DNA from: Nitrospiraceae bacterium
GTDB lineage: Bacteria; Nitrospirota; Nitrospiria; Nitrospirales; Nitrospiraceae
Direction of reading: 5' to 3'
Length of the DNA: 64,000 bases
Assembly (NCBI GenBank): GCA_009692155.1
Contig: SHZW01000002.1
Location: forward strand, 62,001-126,000
Of the stretch, positions 18,745-28,780 are shown one piece after another. Position 1 is the stretch's first letter, and every line of letters begins with the position of its first letter. A program made the position numbers and the translations under genes. The notes beneath the pieces are model-generated. The model worked only from the letters and a program-made list of their open reading frames with translations, made no database searches and was not told where the DNA came from.

Positions 18745-21543
18745 ATGGATTATAAAGCGACCCTCAATCTGCCCAAAACCGATTTCCCGATGAAGGCGAA
18801 CCTGCCGCAGCGGGAACCGGAGATGCTTGCCCGCTGGGAGCAGGAACGCCTCTACGAGCGCATTCAGGAGCAGGGGAAGAAGGAAAGCCGCAAGCTCTTC
18901 GTGCTGCACGACGGCCCTCCGTACGCCAATGGCCGCATTCACATCGGCCACGCGCTGAATAAAATTCTCAAAGACATCATCATCAAGTCGAAAACCATGG
19001 AAGGTTTCCGCGTTCCGTACGTGCCGGGGTGGGATTGCCACGGGCTGCCGATCGAACACCAGGTGATGAAAGAACTGGGGGATAAGAAAAAAGACCTCGA
19101 TGCGGCGGCAATCCGGAAACTCTGCCGCGACTACGCGGAGAAATACGTCACGATTCAACGCGACGAGTTCAAGCGGTTGGGCGTGCTCGGAGATTGGGAA
19201 CATCCCTATCTCACGATGAACCACTCCTATGAGGCGACGATCCTGCGCGAGTTCGGGAAGTTTGTGGCGAAGGGCGGGGTCTACAAGGGCCTCAAGCCGG
19301 TGCTCTGGTGTACGCATGACCGGACGGCCCTGGCCGAAGCGGAAGTCGAGTACGAAGACCACATCTCGCCATCCATCTATGTGAAGTTTCCGTTCGTTGA
19401 TGCGCCGGCGCGTCTTGCGGATCAATTCGGCATCAAGCTGGCCGGTATAAAGTCCGTGGCGGTGGTGATTTGGACGACGACCCCCTGGACCCTGCCTGCG
19501 AACCAGGCGGTCTGTCTTCATCCCGAGTATGACTATGCTTTCGTGAAAGTCGGCGATGAGGCCTATGTGCTAGCCAAGCCGCTGGTGGACAGTGTCGTCA
19601 AGGCCTGCGTTCTGCCGGACCATTCAATCCTTGGAACCAGGAAGGGGCGGGAGTTTCACAAGCTCGGAACCAGACGCCCGCTGTCGGAAGGGACATCCCC
19701 CGTGCTCCTCGTGGATTTTGTCACGTTGGAACAGGGTACCGGCTGCGTCCATATCGCGCCGGGGCACGGCATGGAAGACTATGTGCTGGCGCTGGAACAC
19801 AATGCATCCGTGCCGAAGGGGGAGCAGTTGGAAGTGCTGGCTCCTCTGGACGATGCGGGGCGGTTTACCGATCGCGTGAAGGATTTTTCAGGCCAGCATG
19901 TTTTCAAGGCCAACCCTGTGATTGTTGAAGCGTTGAAGGGCAAGGGGCTGTTGCTGGGCCACGGGAGTCTTGCCCACTCCTATCCCCATTGCTGGCGCTG
20001 CAAGCAGCCGGTGATCTTCCGCGCGACGGAGCAGTGGTTCGTTTCGATGCAGACGAACGAGTTGCGGAAGAAGACGCTCACAGCAATCGACGAGCAGGTG
20101 AGATGGATTCCGTCCTGGGGGCGAGATCGTATCCATGGAATGATTCTTAATCGTCCAGATTGGTGCCTGTCGCGCCAGCGCGTGTGGGGCGTGCCGATCC
20201 CCGGGTTTACGTGCAAAGCCTGCAAGAAAGTCCTAGCCGATTCGACGGTCATCGAACACGTGGCAAAGCTGGTCGAGAAGCAGGGCGCCGATGTCTGGTT
20301 TCAGAAATCGGCAGGCGAGCTGATGCCGGCCGGCACGACGTGTGCATGTGGCGGAAAAGAATTCGAGAAGGAACGGGACATTCTGGATGTGTGGTTCGAG
20401 TCCGGCGTGAGTTTTGCCGCCGTGCTCAAGCCGCAGGGCTGGTGGCCGGCTGGTCTGTACCTGGAAGGCTCGGACCAGCACCGTGGATGGTTCCACAGCG
20501 CGCTGCTGGCCGGCATGACGACGGACGGGAAGCCGCCTTACGATGCCGTTCTCACGCATGGCTTTGTGGTGGACGGGGCCGGCAAGAAGATGTCCAAGTC
20601 CGCCGGCAACGTCGTGGCACCCCAGGATGTGATCAAGCAATCCGGAGCGGAAATTCTCCGTCTCTGGGTGGCGGCGCAGGACTATCGGGAAGACCTCCGT
20701 ATCTCGCAGGAGATTTTGAATCATCTGGTGGAGGCCTACCGGAAGATCCGTAATACCTGCCGGTTCCTGCTGAGCAACCTCTACGACTTCGATCCGGCGA
20801 CACACCGCGTGGCCTATGAGAAGCTGCCTGAATTGGACCGCTGGGCTCTGCTGCGGCTTGGCGAATTGATTCCAAAAGTCAGGACGGCCTATGACGACTA
20901 CGAATTTCACGCCATTTTCCACGCGCTGAACAACTTCTGCTCGGTGGACCTGAGCTCGGTCTATCTGGACATTCTCAAGGACCGCCTGTACACGTTTCAT
21001 AAGAACTCGCATGAACGGCGCAGTTCGCAGACGGTGCTTTATGAAATTCTGATGGCGTTGACGAAACTCATGGCGCCGATTCTGAGTTTTACCGCGGACG
21101 AGATGTGGCGCATGTTGCCGGAGGCTGCGCGAAAGGAAGCGGCGAACGTTCATCTGGCTTCATTCCCTGAGGCGAATCCCAAGTGGGCGGATGAGAAACT
21201 GGCGCAACGGTGGGAAAAGTTGCTGGAGATCAGGGTTGCGGTCCAGGCGTCGCTCGAAGCGCAGCGAAGGGACAAGGTTATCGGCTCGGCGCTCGAGGCC
21301 AAGGTCGAATTGAAGGCGGATGACGCCATGCAGGCCTTCTTGAAACCCTACGAATCGGAGCTCCCGGCGCTGTTCATCGTCTCGCAAGTCGCGCTGGAGC
21401 GCATGGCGCAGAAAGGTTGTTCAGTTGAGATCAGGCGGGCAGAGGGCGGCAAATGCGAGCGCTGCTGGAATTACCGGCCGGCAGTGGGGACGTTCAAGGA
21501 CCACCCGACTTTGTGTGACCGGTGCGTGGAGGCGATCCGGTGA
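18745..21543 (+). CDS. ileS: Isoleucyl-tRNA synthetase
   Basis: Class I aminoacyl-tRNA synthetase of 932 residues. The HIGH motif (NGRIHIGHALNKILKD) is at about residues 57-70, and GKKMSKSAGNVV is the KMSKS loop. The editing domain (CP1) contains TTTPWTLPANQAVCLHPEYDY and the HIAPGHGMEDY region. The C-terminal zinc site is CERCWNYRPAVGTFKDHPTLCDRC, as in bacterial-type IleS. Its TGA overlaps the GTG start of lspA, a widespread gene pairing. Confidence 0.98.
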   Translation: MDYKATLNLPKTDFPMKANLPQREPEMLARWEQERLYERIQEQGKKESRKLFVLHDGPPYANGRIHIGHALNKILKDIIIKSKTMEGFRVPYVPGWDCHGLPIEHQVMKELGDKKKDLDAAAIRKLCRDYAEKYVTIQRDEFKRLGVLGDWEHPYLTMNHSYEATILREFGKFVAKGGVYKGLKPVLWCTHDRTALAEAEVEYEDHISPSIYVKFPFVDAPARLADQFGIKLAGIKSVAVVIWTTTPWTLPANQAVCLHPEYDYAFVKVGDEAYVLAKPLVDSVVKACVLPDHSILGTRKGREFHKLGTRRPLSEGTSPVLLVDFVTLEQGTGCVHIAPGHGMEDYVLALEHNASVPKGEQLEVLAPLDDAGRFTDRVKDFSGQHVFKANPVIVEALKGKGLLLGHGSLAHSYPHCWRCKQPVIFRATEQWFVSMQTNELRKKTLTAIDEQVRWIPSWGRDRIHGMILNRPDWCLSRQRVWGVPIPGFTCKACKKVLADSTVIEHVAKLVEKQGADVWFQKSAGELMPAGTTCACGGKEFEKERDILDVWFESGVSFAAVLKPQGWWPAGLYLEGSDQHRGWFHSALLAGMTTDGKPPYDAVLTHGFVVDGAGKKMSKSAGNVVAPQDVIKQSGAEILRLWVAAQDYREDLRISQEILNHLVEAYRKIRNTCRFLLSNLYDFDPATHRVAYEKLPELDRWALLRLGELIPKVRTAYDDYEFHAIFHALNNFCSVDLSSVYLDILKDRLYTFHKNSHERRSSQTVLYEILMALTKLMAPILSFTADEMWRMLPEAARKEAANVHLASFPEANPKWADEKLAQRWEKLLEIRVAVQASLEAQRRDKVIGSALEAKVELKADDAMQAFLKPYESELPALFIVSQVALERMAQKGCSVEIRRAEGGKCERCWNYRPAVGTFKDHPTLCDRCVEAIR

Positions 21544-22067
21544 AGAATCCGGCTGCCCGATACGTGCTGCTGGCGCTGGTCAGCGCGATCACCGTCCTGC
21601 TCGACCAGGCGATCAAGCTGCAGATCATACAAAGCATGCGGCTGCATGAAACTATTCCAGTGGTGCCGGACTTTTTCAGCATCACCTATATCCGCAATCC
21701 CGGCGCGGCGTTCGGCATCCTGGCCTCGAGCAGTAACGGGTTCCGCCTGGTGTTCTTCGGGCTGACCTCGCTCTTTGCCTTGATCCTGCTGGGGACAATT
21801 TTATATCGGCTGAAACCAGACGACTGGGGCGGGCAGCTCAGCGTGGCGGCCGTCTTCGGCGGGGCGATCGGCAATTTGCTGGATCGGGTGAGGTTCGGCG
21901 AAGTGATCGACTTTCTGGACGTCTACGCGGGCGCCTACCACTGGCCGGCGTTCAACGTGGCCGACGCCGCCATCAGTGTCGGTGTCTGTTTCCTCGCCTT
22001 CCATCTGGCCTTCGAAAAGAAAGAACCAGATATCGCCCTCCCCCAGGATCAACCGCTCAATAATTGA
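21540..22067 (+). CDS. lspA: Lipoprotein signal peptidase
   Basis: Inner-membrane aspartyl protease that removes signal peptides from prolipoproteins; several lipoproteins in this window are its likely substrates. About 175 residues with four membrane segments. The catalytic aspartates are in GNLLDRVRFGEVIDFLD and FNVADAAISVG; the conserved YIRNPGAAFGI is also present. The GTG start overlaps the ileS stop codon (GTGA); an in-frame ATG 18 bases upstream lies inside ileS. Confidence 0.95.
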   Translation: MKNPAARYVLLALVSAITVLLDQAIKLQIIQSMRLHETIPVVPDFFSITYIRNPGAAFGILASSSNGFRLVFFGLTSLFALILLGTILYRLKPDDWGGQLSVAAVFGGAIGNLLDRVRFGEVIDFLDVYAGAYHWPAFNVADAAISVGVCFLAFHLAFEKKEPDIALPQDQPLNN

Positions 22068-22079
22068 AGGGCACGAGAA

Positions 22080-22343
22080 CTAGGCGGAGAGGGGCAGGAT
22101 GAATCCGCCCTGTTCGCGGAACTGTTTCTGCTGCTCAGCGGAGAACATCACCAGCGGCTCGCTGTGGCAAAACTGGCATTCCTTCGTGGTGATGGTCGCG
22201 CCGGCTTCGCCGATGCCAGCGAGATGGGCCCTGGCAAGTTTTAGTGCGATAGTTTCATCCGTTGTCATCACGTCGAAATGGATGGTGCCGTTCTTCCCTT
22301 TCACCCACGTATCGTAGACGTGCACTGTGTCCGAATCCGACAT
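22080..22343 (-). CDS. DUF2024 family protein
   Basis: 87-residue protein. VHVYDTWVKGKNGTIHFDVMTTDETIALKLARAHLAGIGEAGATITTKECQFCHSEP closely follows the layout of the DUF2024 family: short strand-helix protein ending in an ECQFCHSE motif with paired cysteine/histidine. The molecular function of the family is unknown. The ATG ending at 22343 starts just before the conserved VYDT block. It lies immediately downstream of uppP on the same strand and is convergent with lspA. Confidence 0.85.
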   Translation of the reverse strand: MSDSDTVHVYDTWVKGKNGTIHFDVMTTDETIALKLARAHLAGIGEAGATITTKECQFCHSEPLVMFSAEQQKQFREQGGFILPLSA

Positions 22344-22357
22344 CACCGTGTCCTCCG

Positions 22358-23224
22358 TTACGGAAAAATCCACAACACCAACAGTCCCATCGCGATGCGG
22401 TAGTAGGCAAATACGAGCAGACTGTGCCGTTTGACGAAATTGAGAAATCCTGCAATCACCGCCCAGGCGACCAGAAAAGCCACGATCATCCCCAGCCCCA
22501 GGGCCAACAGGTCCTGGGGCGAGAACACAGCGGCGGATTTAACCAGTTTGTAGCCGGTGGCGGCGAGCAGAGTCGGCAGGGCCAGAAAGAACGAGTATTC
22601 CGTCGCGGTTTTACGGTCCATGCCGGCCAGCAGGGCGCCGATGATTGTGGCGCCGGAGCGGGAGGTGCCTGGAATGAGCGCCACGCATTGGGCCACGCCG
22701 ACCCACCATGCCATTTTCACTCCGATCTGCTCCAACTGGGTCACGCGAGCCTCTTTCTGCATAGCTTCCACGACCATGATAATCAGGCCGCCTACGATCG
22801 ATGCGATGGCGACCGTGCGCGGATTGAAAAGGTGGGTTTCGATCCAGTGATGGCTCAGCAAGCCGACAACGGCGGCGGGAAGAAAGGCGACGAAGAGACC
22901 GATCAGAAACCACAGATTTTTATGCTCCGCCATGGATTGGGTGACGGCCGCCGTCCAGGAGCCCTGCCCACAAAACGATCTGAGAGAGGCCTGTTCAGTG
23001 GCAGCCCGGGATAGAAAGGACGCCAACTTGTGCCGTTCATACACGATCACAGCCAGAATCGCGCCGAACTGGATCGAAATTTCGACGCTGGCTGCCGTTT
23101 CGCCGGTAAAGCCTAGCCAATGGCCGACCAGAATCAAGTGTCCGGTGGACGAGATTGGCAGGTACTCGGTGAGTCCTTCGACGATTCCAAGGATGATGGC
23201 GAGCTCTGGTCCCCAGGATTGCAT
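22358..23224 (-). CDS. uppP: Undecaprenyl-diphosphate phosphatase
   Basis: Recycles the lipid carrier for peptidoglycan and other envelope polymers by removing a phosphate from undecaprenyl diphosphate. 288 residues, polytopic. The two diagnostic motifs are present: EGLTEYLPISSTGHLILV near the N-terminus and PGTSRSGATIIGALLAGM in the middle. These supply the catalytic Glu, Ser, His and Arg of the BacA family. Confidence 0.96.
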   Translation of the reverse strand: MQSWGPELAIILGIVEGLTEYLPISSTGHLILVGHWLGFTGETAASVEISIQFGAILAVIVYERHKLASFLSRAATEQASLRSFCGQGSWTAAVTQSMAEHKNLWFLIGLFVAFLPAAVVGLLSHHWIETHLFNPRTVAIASIVGGLIIMVVEAMQKEARVTQLEQIGVKMAWWVGVAQCVALIPGTSRSGATIIGALLAGMDRKTATEYSFFLALPTLLAATGYKLVKSAAVFSPQDLLALGLGMIVAFLVAWAVIAGFLNFVKRHSLLVFAYYRIAMGLLVLWIFP

Positions 23225-23301
23225 GGACGCGCATGATCACAGAGTCGCTGCGAGTGCGTCAAGCATCTTGCGCCACAAAGGCCTCTAAATCATTGTCTCT
23301 A

Positions 23302-23330
23302 TTGACAAAATTAAGGGGATGCACTACACA
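23302..23330 (+). promoter_or_regulatory. Promoter of the helix-hairpin-helix lipoprotein gene
   Basis: Consensus TTGACA (23302-23307), 17-base spacer and a weaker TACACA (23325-23330), divergent from uppP. Confidence 0.5.
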
Positions 23331-23376
23331 TCACACTGACATTGGGGCTGTTCTTCAACTGCGTATGGAGGGCGGA

Positions 23377-24117
23377 ATGAGAAGCGGAGCGGTGATCGGT
23401 GTGCTGATGCTGGCTGCGACAGTGGCAAGCGGGTGCGTGAGTTCGAGCAAATACGAGCAAGCCGTCGCAGAGGCCGAAGAAGCAAAGAACAAGACCGAAA
23501 AGGTTCAGCTTCAGAAGACGACATTGGAGCAGGAAGTCAAAAGCCTGCGGGATCAAAAGAACAAATTGACGGCGGATCTTGACCTGGCGTCATCCGAGCG
23601 GCAGCGGTTGGAGGACAGTCTCGGCAAAGAGCGGGGCGGGACCAACCAGCGCGTCCGCGATCTGGAGCAACGGAGCCGTGATCTGGCCGCCAGGAGCCGG
23701 GCGCTCCAGCAAGAGCTGGATTCGATGAAGAAGCAAAACGAATCGCTGAAGGGTACTGTGGCCCGTTATCAAAAGGCGCTCAAAGAGCCGCCGGCCTCCG
23801 TGCCGATGACCGCGCCGGTGCCGCCCAGGCCGCCTGTAATTCCCGCGGCACCTGCCGCTCCTGCGGCCACCGTGCCGCCAGCCATTCCGGCGCCGGCCGT
23901 GCCCGTTTCTGCAGTTCCGCAGGCAGGGGTCGCTCCGGTCAACATCAATACCGCTTCGGCGAATGATATGGTGCTGTTCCTCGGAATCACCAAGGAAGAA
24001 GCCGAGAAGATGGTGGCGAGCCGGCCCTACAAGGTCAAGCAGGAGATTGTCTTGAAGAACGCGCTGCCGAAAGCCAGGTTCGATGCGATCAAAGACCGGA
24101 TTACTGTGGCTCAATAA
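23377..24117 (+). CDS. Coiled-coil lipoprotein with C-terminal helix-hairpin-helix
   Basis: 246-residue envelope protein. A lipoprotein signal (MRSGAVIGVLMLAATVASGC) puts the modified cysteine at residue 20. Residues about 25-130 form a long coiled coil, followed by a proline/alanine-rich linker (about 145-190). The C-terminus, VNINTASANDMVLFLGITKEEAEKMVASRPYKVKQEIV, has the ComEA-type NINTAs helix-hairpin-helix pattern usually linked to DNA binding, although such domains also act as structural modules. ATG at 23377 gives the best signal peptide; an in-frame ATG lies 12 bases upstream. A terminator follows at 24164. Confidence 0.8.
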   Translation: MRSGAVIGVLMLAATVASGCVSSSKYEQAVAEAEEAKNKTEKVQLQKTTLEQEVKSLRDQKNKLTADLDLASSERQRLEDSLGKERGGTNQRVRDLEQRSRDLAARSRALQQELDSMKKQNESLKGTVARYQKALKEPPASVPMTAPVPPRPPVIPAAPAAPAATVPPAIPAPAVPVSAVPQAGVAPVNINTASANDMVLFLGITKEEAEKMVASRPYKVKQEIVLKNALPKARFDAIKDRITVAQ

Positions 24118-24163
24118 CGGATGAGCGTCAGGTCATGCCGGTTGGCGTGACCGATTCACGGAC

Positions 24164-24206
24164 AACAGGCCATCCGCCACAGAGGCGGGTGGCCTGTTGC
24201 GTTTGT
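24164..24206 (+). terminator. Intrinsic terminator after the lipoprotein gene
   Basis: AACAGGCCATCCGCC and GGCGGGTGGCCTGTT form a 15-bp stem, followed by GCGTTTGT. The T-tract is short, so termination may be partial. Confidence 0.7.
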
Positions 24207-24262
24207 GACGATTTGGCAGCACAATAAGTCCGAGGGTGGCGAGGTACGGGGAAGCACAGGCC

Positions 24263-25519
24263 ATGGTACGAAAAGCGGTGTGGATCATCGGCGTGTTGGC
24301 GGTGGGCGTCGCCATCGGAGGCTACGTGTTCTTCGGCGGCGAGCGGAAGGTTCCCATTCGCTATAAAACGGCGCCAGTGGAACGGGGCTCCATCATCTCG
24401 GTGGTCAACGCGACGGGCACGATCAATCCCGTCACGATGGTGCAGGTCGGAAGCCAGGTGACGGGGATGGTCGAAAGTCTGCACGCGGACTTTAATTCCG
24501 CCGTGAAGAAGGATCAGGTTGTCGCGCGTATTGATCCGTTTCCCTATCGGGCAAGGCGCGATCAGGCCGCCGCCAGTCTCGCCAATGCGAAGGCGTCCGT
24601 TCTCAAAGCGAAAGCCGATCAGTCCCAGCGCAAGCGCGAATTGGACCGTGTTCAATCCCTCATCAAGCAGCAGTTTGTCTCGCAGAACGATGTGGATGTG
24701 GCGGTGACCGCCCACGAAGGGGCCATGGCGCAGTTGGCGGTGGCGGAAGCGGCGGTCAAACAAGCCCAGGCGGTCCTAGAAGCGGCGGAATTGGATTTGA
24801 CCTATACCATCATTCGCTCTCCCATCGATGGGATCGTCATCTCCCGCCTGGTGGAAGTGGGGCAACGCATTTCTGCCAGTGTGTCAATTCCCGTCATCTT
24901 TGCGATCGCCCAGGACCTGACAAAAATGCAGGTGGATGCCAATGTGAGCGAAGCCGACATCGGCGGCATGACGGAAGGCAAAGAGGTGGCCTTTACGGTC
25001 GACGCCTATCCGGGTGAACGGTTCCAGGGCCGAATCCGCCAGGTGCGGAACTCGCCCATCAATGTGCAGAACGTAGTCACCTATGACGTTGTCGTGGGCG
25101 TCGAGAATGCGGACCTGCGGCTCAAGCCGGGCATGACGGCCAATGTTTCCATTATCGTCGCGCGAAAGGACCAGGCGATCAAGGTGCCGAACGCGGCCCT
25201 TCGTTTCAAACCTCCCCAAACTGCCATGGCGGCTCCGGCCGGTGGAGCAGGGGGACGCCCGGTCGCTGCGAGTGGAGTCGATTCTGCCGCGGCCAAGACC
25301 GCGTGGAAGATGGGCGCATCCGGCGATCCCGAAGCGGTGCTTCTGCAATCCGGTATTTCTGACGGCAGCTTCACCGAGGTGATCGGCGGGTCGCTCACCG
25401 AAGGCGATCACGTCGTCGTCGGTCTCGAATCGCGCACCACGGCCAGATCCGATCAGCTTCCACCGGGGTTCGGCGGCAGTTCGCACAGCCGACCACGTGG
25501 CCGAGATCGCGGACTCTAA
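24263..25519 (+). CDS. MacA-type periplasmic adaptor (membrane fusion protein)
   Basis: Adaptor subunit linking an inner-membrane MacB-type ABC pump to an outer-membrane exit duct. 418 residues. An N-terminal membrane anchor (VRKAVWIIGVLAVGVAIGGYVFF) is followed by a lipoyl half (GTINPVTMVQVGSQVTGMVESLHADFNSAVKKDQVVARIDP), a helical hairpin (residues about 90-190), the second lipoyl half (TIIRSPIDGIVISRLVEVGQRI) and beta-barrel and membrane-proximal domains. The C-terminal 120 residues are Gly/Ala/Arg-rich. It precedes the ATPase and permease genes in one operon. No outer-membrane TolC-like gene is in the window. Confidence 0.9.
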   Translation: MVRKAVWIIGVLAVGVAIGGYVFFGGERKVPIRYKTAPVERGSIISVVNATGTINPVTMVQVGSQVTGMVESLHADFNSAVKKDQVVARIDPFPYRARRDQAAASLANAKASVLKAKADQSQRKRELDRVQSLIKQQFVSQNDVDVAVTAHEGAMAQLAVAEAAVKQAQAVLEAAELDLTYTIIRSPIDGIVISRLVEVGQRISASVSIPVIFAIAQDLTKMQVDANVSEADIGGMTEGKEVAFTVDAYPGERFQGRIRQVRNSPINVQNVVTYDVVVGVENADLRLKPGMTANVSIIVARKDQAIKVPNAALRFKPPQTAMAAPAGGAGGRPVAASGVDSAAAKTAWKMGASGDPEAVLLQSGISDGSFTEVIGGSLTEGDHVVVGLESRTTARSDQLPPGFGGSSHSRPRGRDRGL

Positions 25520-25522
25520 TTA

Positions 25523-25630
25523 CCGTGAAGCATCGTTCGTCGCTCGTCGTTTGTGAATTCGCAGTCAGTTCCGATGTCTGCCTGCCTCTCACGCCTCACG
25601 CCTCACGTTTCACGCTTCACGAGATACGCT
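25523..25630. repeat. Iterated-word quasi-palindrome, word TCACGCC
   Basis: Right half repeats CTCACGCC, CTCACGTT, TCACGCTTCACG; left half has GTGAAGCATCGTTCGTCGCTCGTCG. It fills the gap between the MacA-like and ATPase genes and belongs to the same word family as loci at 54232 and 62590. Confidence 0.65.
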
Positions 25631-25631
25631 G

Positions 25632-26333
25632 ATGGGTTCATTGATCGAGTGTCGTGATCTCTGGAAGGTCTACCGTCTGGGGGATGTGCAGGTCCAGGCA
25701 CTGCGCGGCGTGACAGTGGATATCCAGCGCGGGGAATTCCTGGCGATCATGGGCGCGTCGGGATCGGGGAAATCCACGCTCATGAACATCATCGGCTGCC
25801 TGGACAGTCCCACCAGCGGCACCTGCCGCTTGAGCGACAGGGATATCGGGTCGCTTGACTCCGATGCGTTGGCGGAGGTTCGGAACCGCGAGATCGGATT
25901 TATCTTTCAAAACTTCAATCTCATTCCTCGCACCAGCGCGCTGGAGAACGTGCAGTTGCCGCTGTTTTACCGCGGGCTGCCGCTGCGCGAGCAGCGCGCG
26001 CGGGCGGCCGAGGCGCTGGCGCGGGTTGGTCTGGCCGGCCGGGAGCAGCATTATCCGGCGCAATTGTCAGGCGGTCAGCAGCAGCGTGTCGCCATCGCGC
26101 GGGCCCTGGTGTCGACTCCGTCCATTCTGCTGGCCGACGAGCCCACCGGCAATCTTGATACCGAATCCAGCCGGGAGATCATGGCCGTGCTGAAAGGCTT
26201 GAACCGTGACGAGGGGATTACGGTGCTCGTCGTGACGCACGAGGCCGACATTGCAGCCTACATGTCGCGCGAGATCATCATCAAAGACGGACAGATTGTC
26301 ACCGACCGCCAGAAGAATTTGGTGATTGGGTGA
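25632..26333 (+). CDS. MacB-type ABC transporter ATPase
   Basis: ATPase of a MacAB-like efflux or lipoprotein-handling complex. 233 residues with Walker A MGASGSGKSTLM at about residue 40, Q-loop FIFQNFNLIPRTSALENVQLPLFYRG, signature [15 protein letters not shown], Walker [13 protein letters not shown] and the switch VTHEADIAAY. The LDT-SS and PTGNLDT wording is typical of the MacB/LolD clade. Unlike E. coli MacB, the ATPase and permease are separate genes, interrupted by a repeat-bearing spacer of 164 bases. Confidence 0.93.
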   Translation: MGSLIECRDLWKVYRLGDVQVQALRGVTVDIQRGEFLAIMGASGSGKSTLMNIIGCLDSPTSGTCRLSDRDIGSLDSDALAEVRNREIGFIFQNFNLIPRTSALENVQLPLFYRGLPLREQRARAAEALARVGLAGREQHYPAQLSGGQQQRVAIARALVSTPSILLADEPTGNLDTESSREIMAVLKGLNRDEGITVLVVTHEADIAAYMSREIIIKDGQIVTDRQKNLVIG

Positions 26334-26490
26334 AGTTGGATTTGGTGAAGTATCAGACACTTCTCCAAATCTCCAAATCACTAAATCATACTTTCTTCAC
26401 GAGTGATTTGGCGATCTGGTGAAGTCGTGAGTAGGAATTCGGTCATGTTCCGAAACTTCAGCAAATCACCCAAGCACCAAATCGTACTTT
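26334..26490. repeat. Iterated-word quasi-palindrome, word GATTTGGTGAAG
   Basis: TTGGGTGAAG, ATTTGGTGAAG, GATTTGGCGATCTGGTGAAG alternate with reverse-complement units CTTCTCCAAATCTCCAAATCACTAAATC and CAGCAAATCACCCAAGCACCAAATC. Two rounds of forward and reverse units are present. The same word builds the locus at 42765. Confidence 0.75.
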
Positions 26491-26497
26491 CTTAACT

Positions 26498-27733
<1,236 letters not shown>

Positions 27734-28157
27734 CGCTCACGCAGCGTGACGGAGGGAACGAGCGTACGGACAGGTCTTCCTTCTGTGCTCGCGCAACGCG
27801 CACGCTCAGAAGGTGCTCGTTGGACGCGCGCAGTTGAAGGAAGACCGGTCCGCGCTCGAGGGAATGGGAAGCCAACCGATAAATAATAAATAGAAAGGCG
27901 ACAGGCTTGGAAGCGGCCTGTCGCCTTTCTATTTTATATTTTAGATCGCTGACGCGCCGTGGCATGGCCGTGAGCGGACTTCACCGAAGGAGCGGGGCAC
28001 CCACCGAGGCTTTAGCGAGGAGGAAAGCTGGAACTGACCAAGGCACTGCGGTCAGCGACCGCAGCCGCGGGAATTCCAGAAGGGTTCCACGAGCTAAAGT
28101 CCGGAAGGGTCGCTCCGAGAGGTGTGGAAGCGAACGGCTATGCCACGACGCTAAGAT
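27734..28157. other. Convergent 424-base spacer without a recognised gene
   Basis: Contains an inverted repeat (27768-27783 GGACAGGTCTTCCTTC with 27836-27851 GAAGGAAGACCGGTCC), whose loop is GC-rich and iterative. A bidirectional terminator follows at 27884-27943. The remaining 27944-28157 includes a CTGCGGTC-AGC-GACCGCAG hairpin and an open frame with no recognisable protein. Confidence 0.4.
27884..27943. terminator. Bidirectional intrinsic terminator between permease and rusA
   Basis: GAAAGGCGACAGGC (27893-27906) and GCCTGTCGCCTTTC (27916-27929) form a perfect 14-bp stem. T-rich sequence (TATTTTATATTTT) follows on the plus strand and the AT-rich AAATAATAAATA precedes it, so it can stop both convergent transcripts. 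Confidence 0.9.
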
Positions 28158-28673
28158 TCAGTGAGTCAGTGCTCCAAGCGTCATCTCGATACGGGGCTGG
28201 TGTGCGTCTCTCGTCTTGTACAGGTGGATCTCTGTAACGCGGTTGTCGTTCAGGCCGAGCGCTTCGCAGAGGGCATCCTGCGCGATCTTGAGGCCCCCGT
28301 CCACGTCGCGCCGGAGCGGCGAGGCAAAGTAAAAACGAATGGAGAGTGCGAGATCATTTGCCCGCATGGTTCTGAGAAGAGATTCCCGGTGGGGGGAACG
28401 AGCCAGCGCAATGAGGACCTGCTGGCCGACGACGGCTTTGTATTGGCGTCCCGCCGCTGAGAGTAAGCGGCGTCCATTGACGGTGGCATATTGGTGATTG
28501 ATGCTCGGGGGAACCGGCAACGTGAGTGTCAGCCGCTGCGGGGTAATGGAGGCGCGAAGCTCTGGAAGCGTCGCCAGTTGAGCCTGCGATCCGGCGCGTG
28601 TGAGCACAGCCAATGAAAACGCCCGCCGGGTCGGCTGTTTACCTGCGGGGAGCGGCAGGGGCGTGCTCGCCAT
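28158..28673 (-). CDS. RusA-like Holliday junction resolvase
   Basis: 171-residue protein. LTLPVPPSINHQYATVNGRRLLSAAGRQYKAVVGQQV and RRDVDGGLKIAQDALCEALGLNDNRVTEIHLYKTRD match RusA family layout, including the acidic RD-D-GGLK..DAL.....DD/N-R catalytic block. RusA enzymes cut four-way DNA junctions in recombination and are often phage-derived. No other phage gene is nearby; it is downstream of mraZ on the same strand. The ATG ending at 28673 gives a short basic N-terminus; the frame is open further upstream into the mraZ tail. Confidence 0.82.
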   Translation of the reverse strand: MASTPLPLPAGKQPTRRAFSLAVLTRAGSQAQLATLPELRASITPQRLTLTLPVPPSINHQYATVNGRRLLSAAGRQYKAVVGQQVLIALARSPHRESLLRTMRANDLALSIRFYFASPLRRDVDGGLKIAQDALCEALGLNDNRVTEIHLYKTRDAHQPRIEMTLGALTH

Positions 28674-28780
28674 GCTCGAACGCTGAGGTGCCGGGGAGCC
28701 GGTTCGATAGGACGTCAATCGAAGGGAAACAGCAGGAAGCCGCGAGAGATGTTTGGATCGGCGCTGTGACGCGCGTCGAA

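Noticed and set aside
27944-28157. RNase P RNA, SRP RNA or tmRNA in the convergent spacer
   Set aside because: None of the conserved core sequences of those RNAs could be found on either strand.
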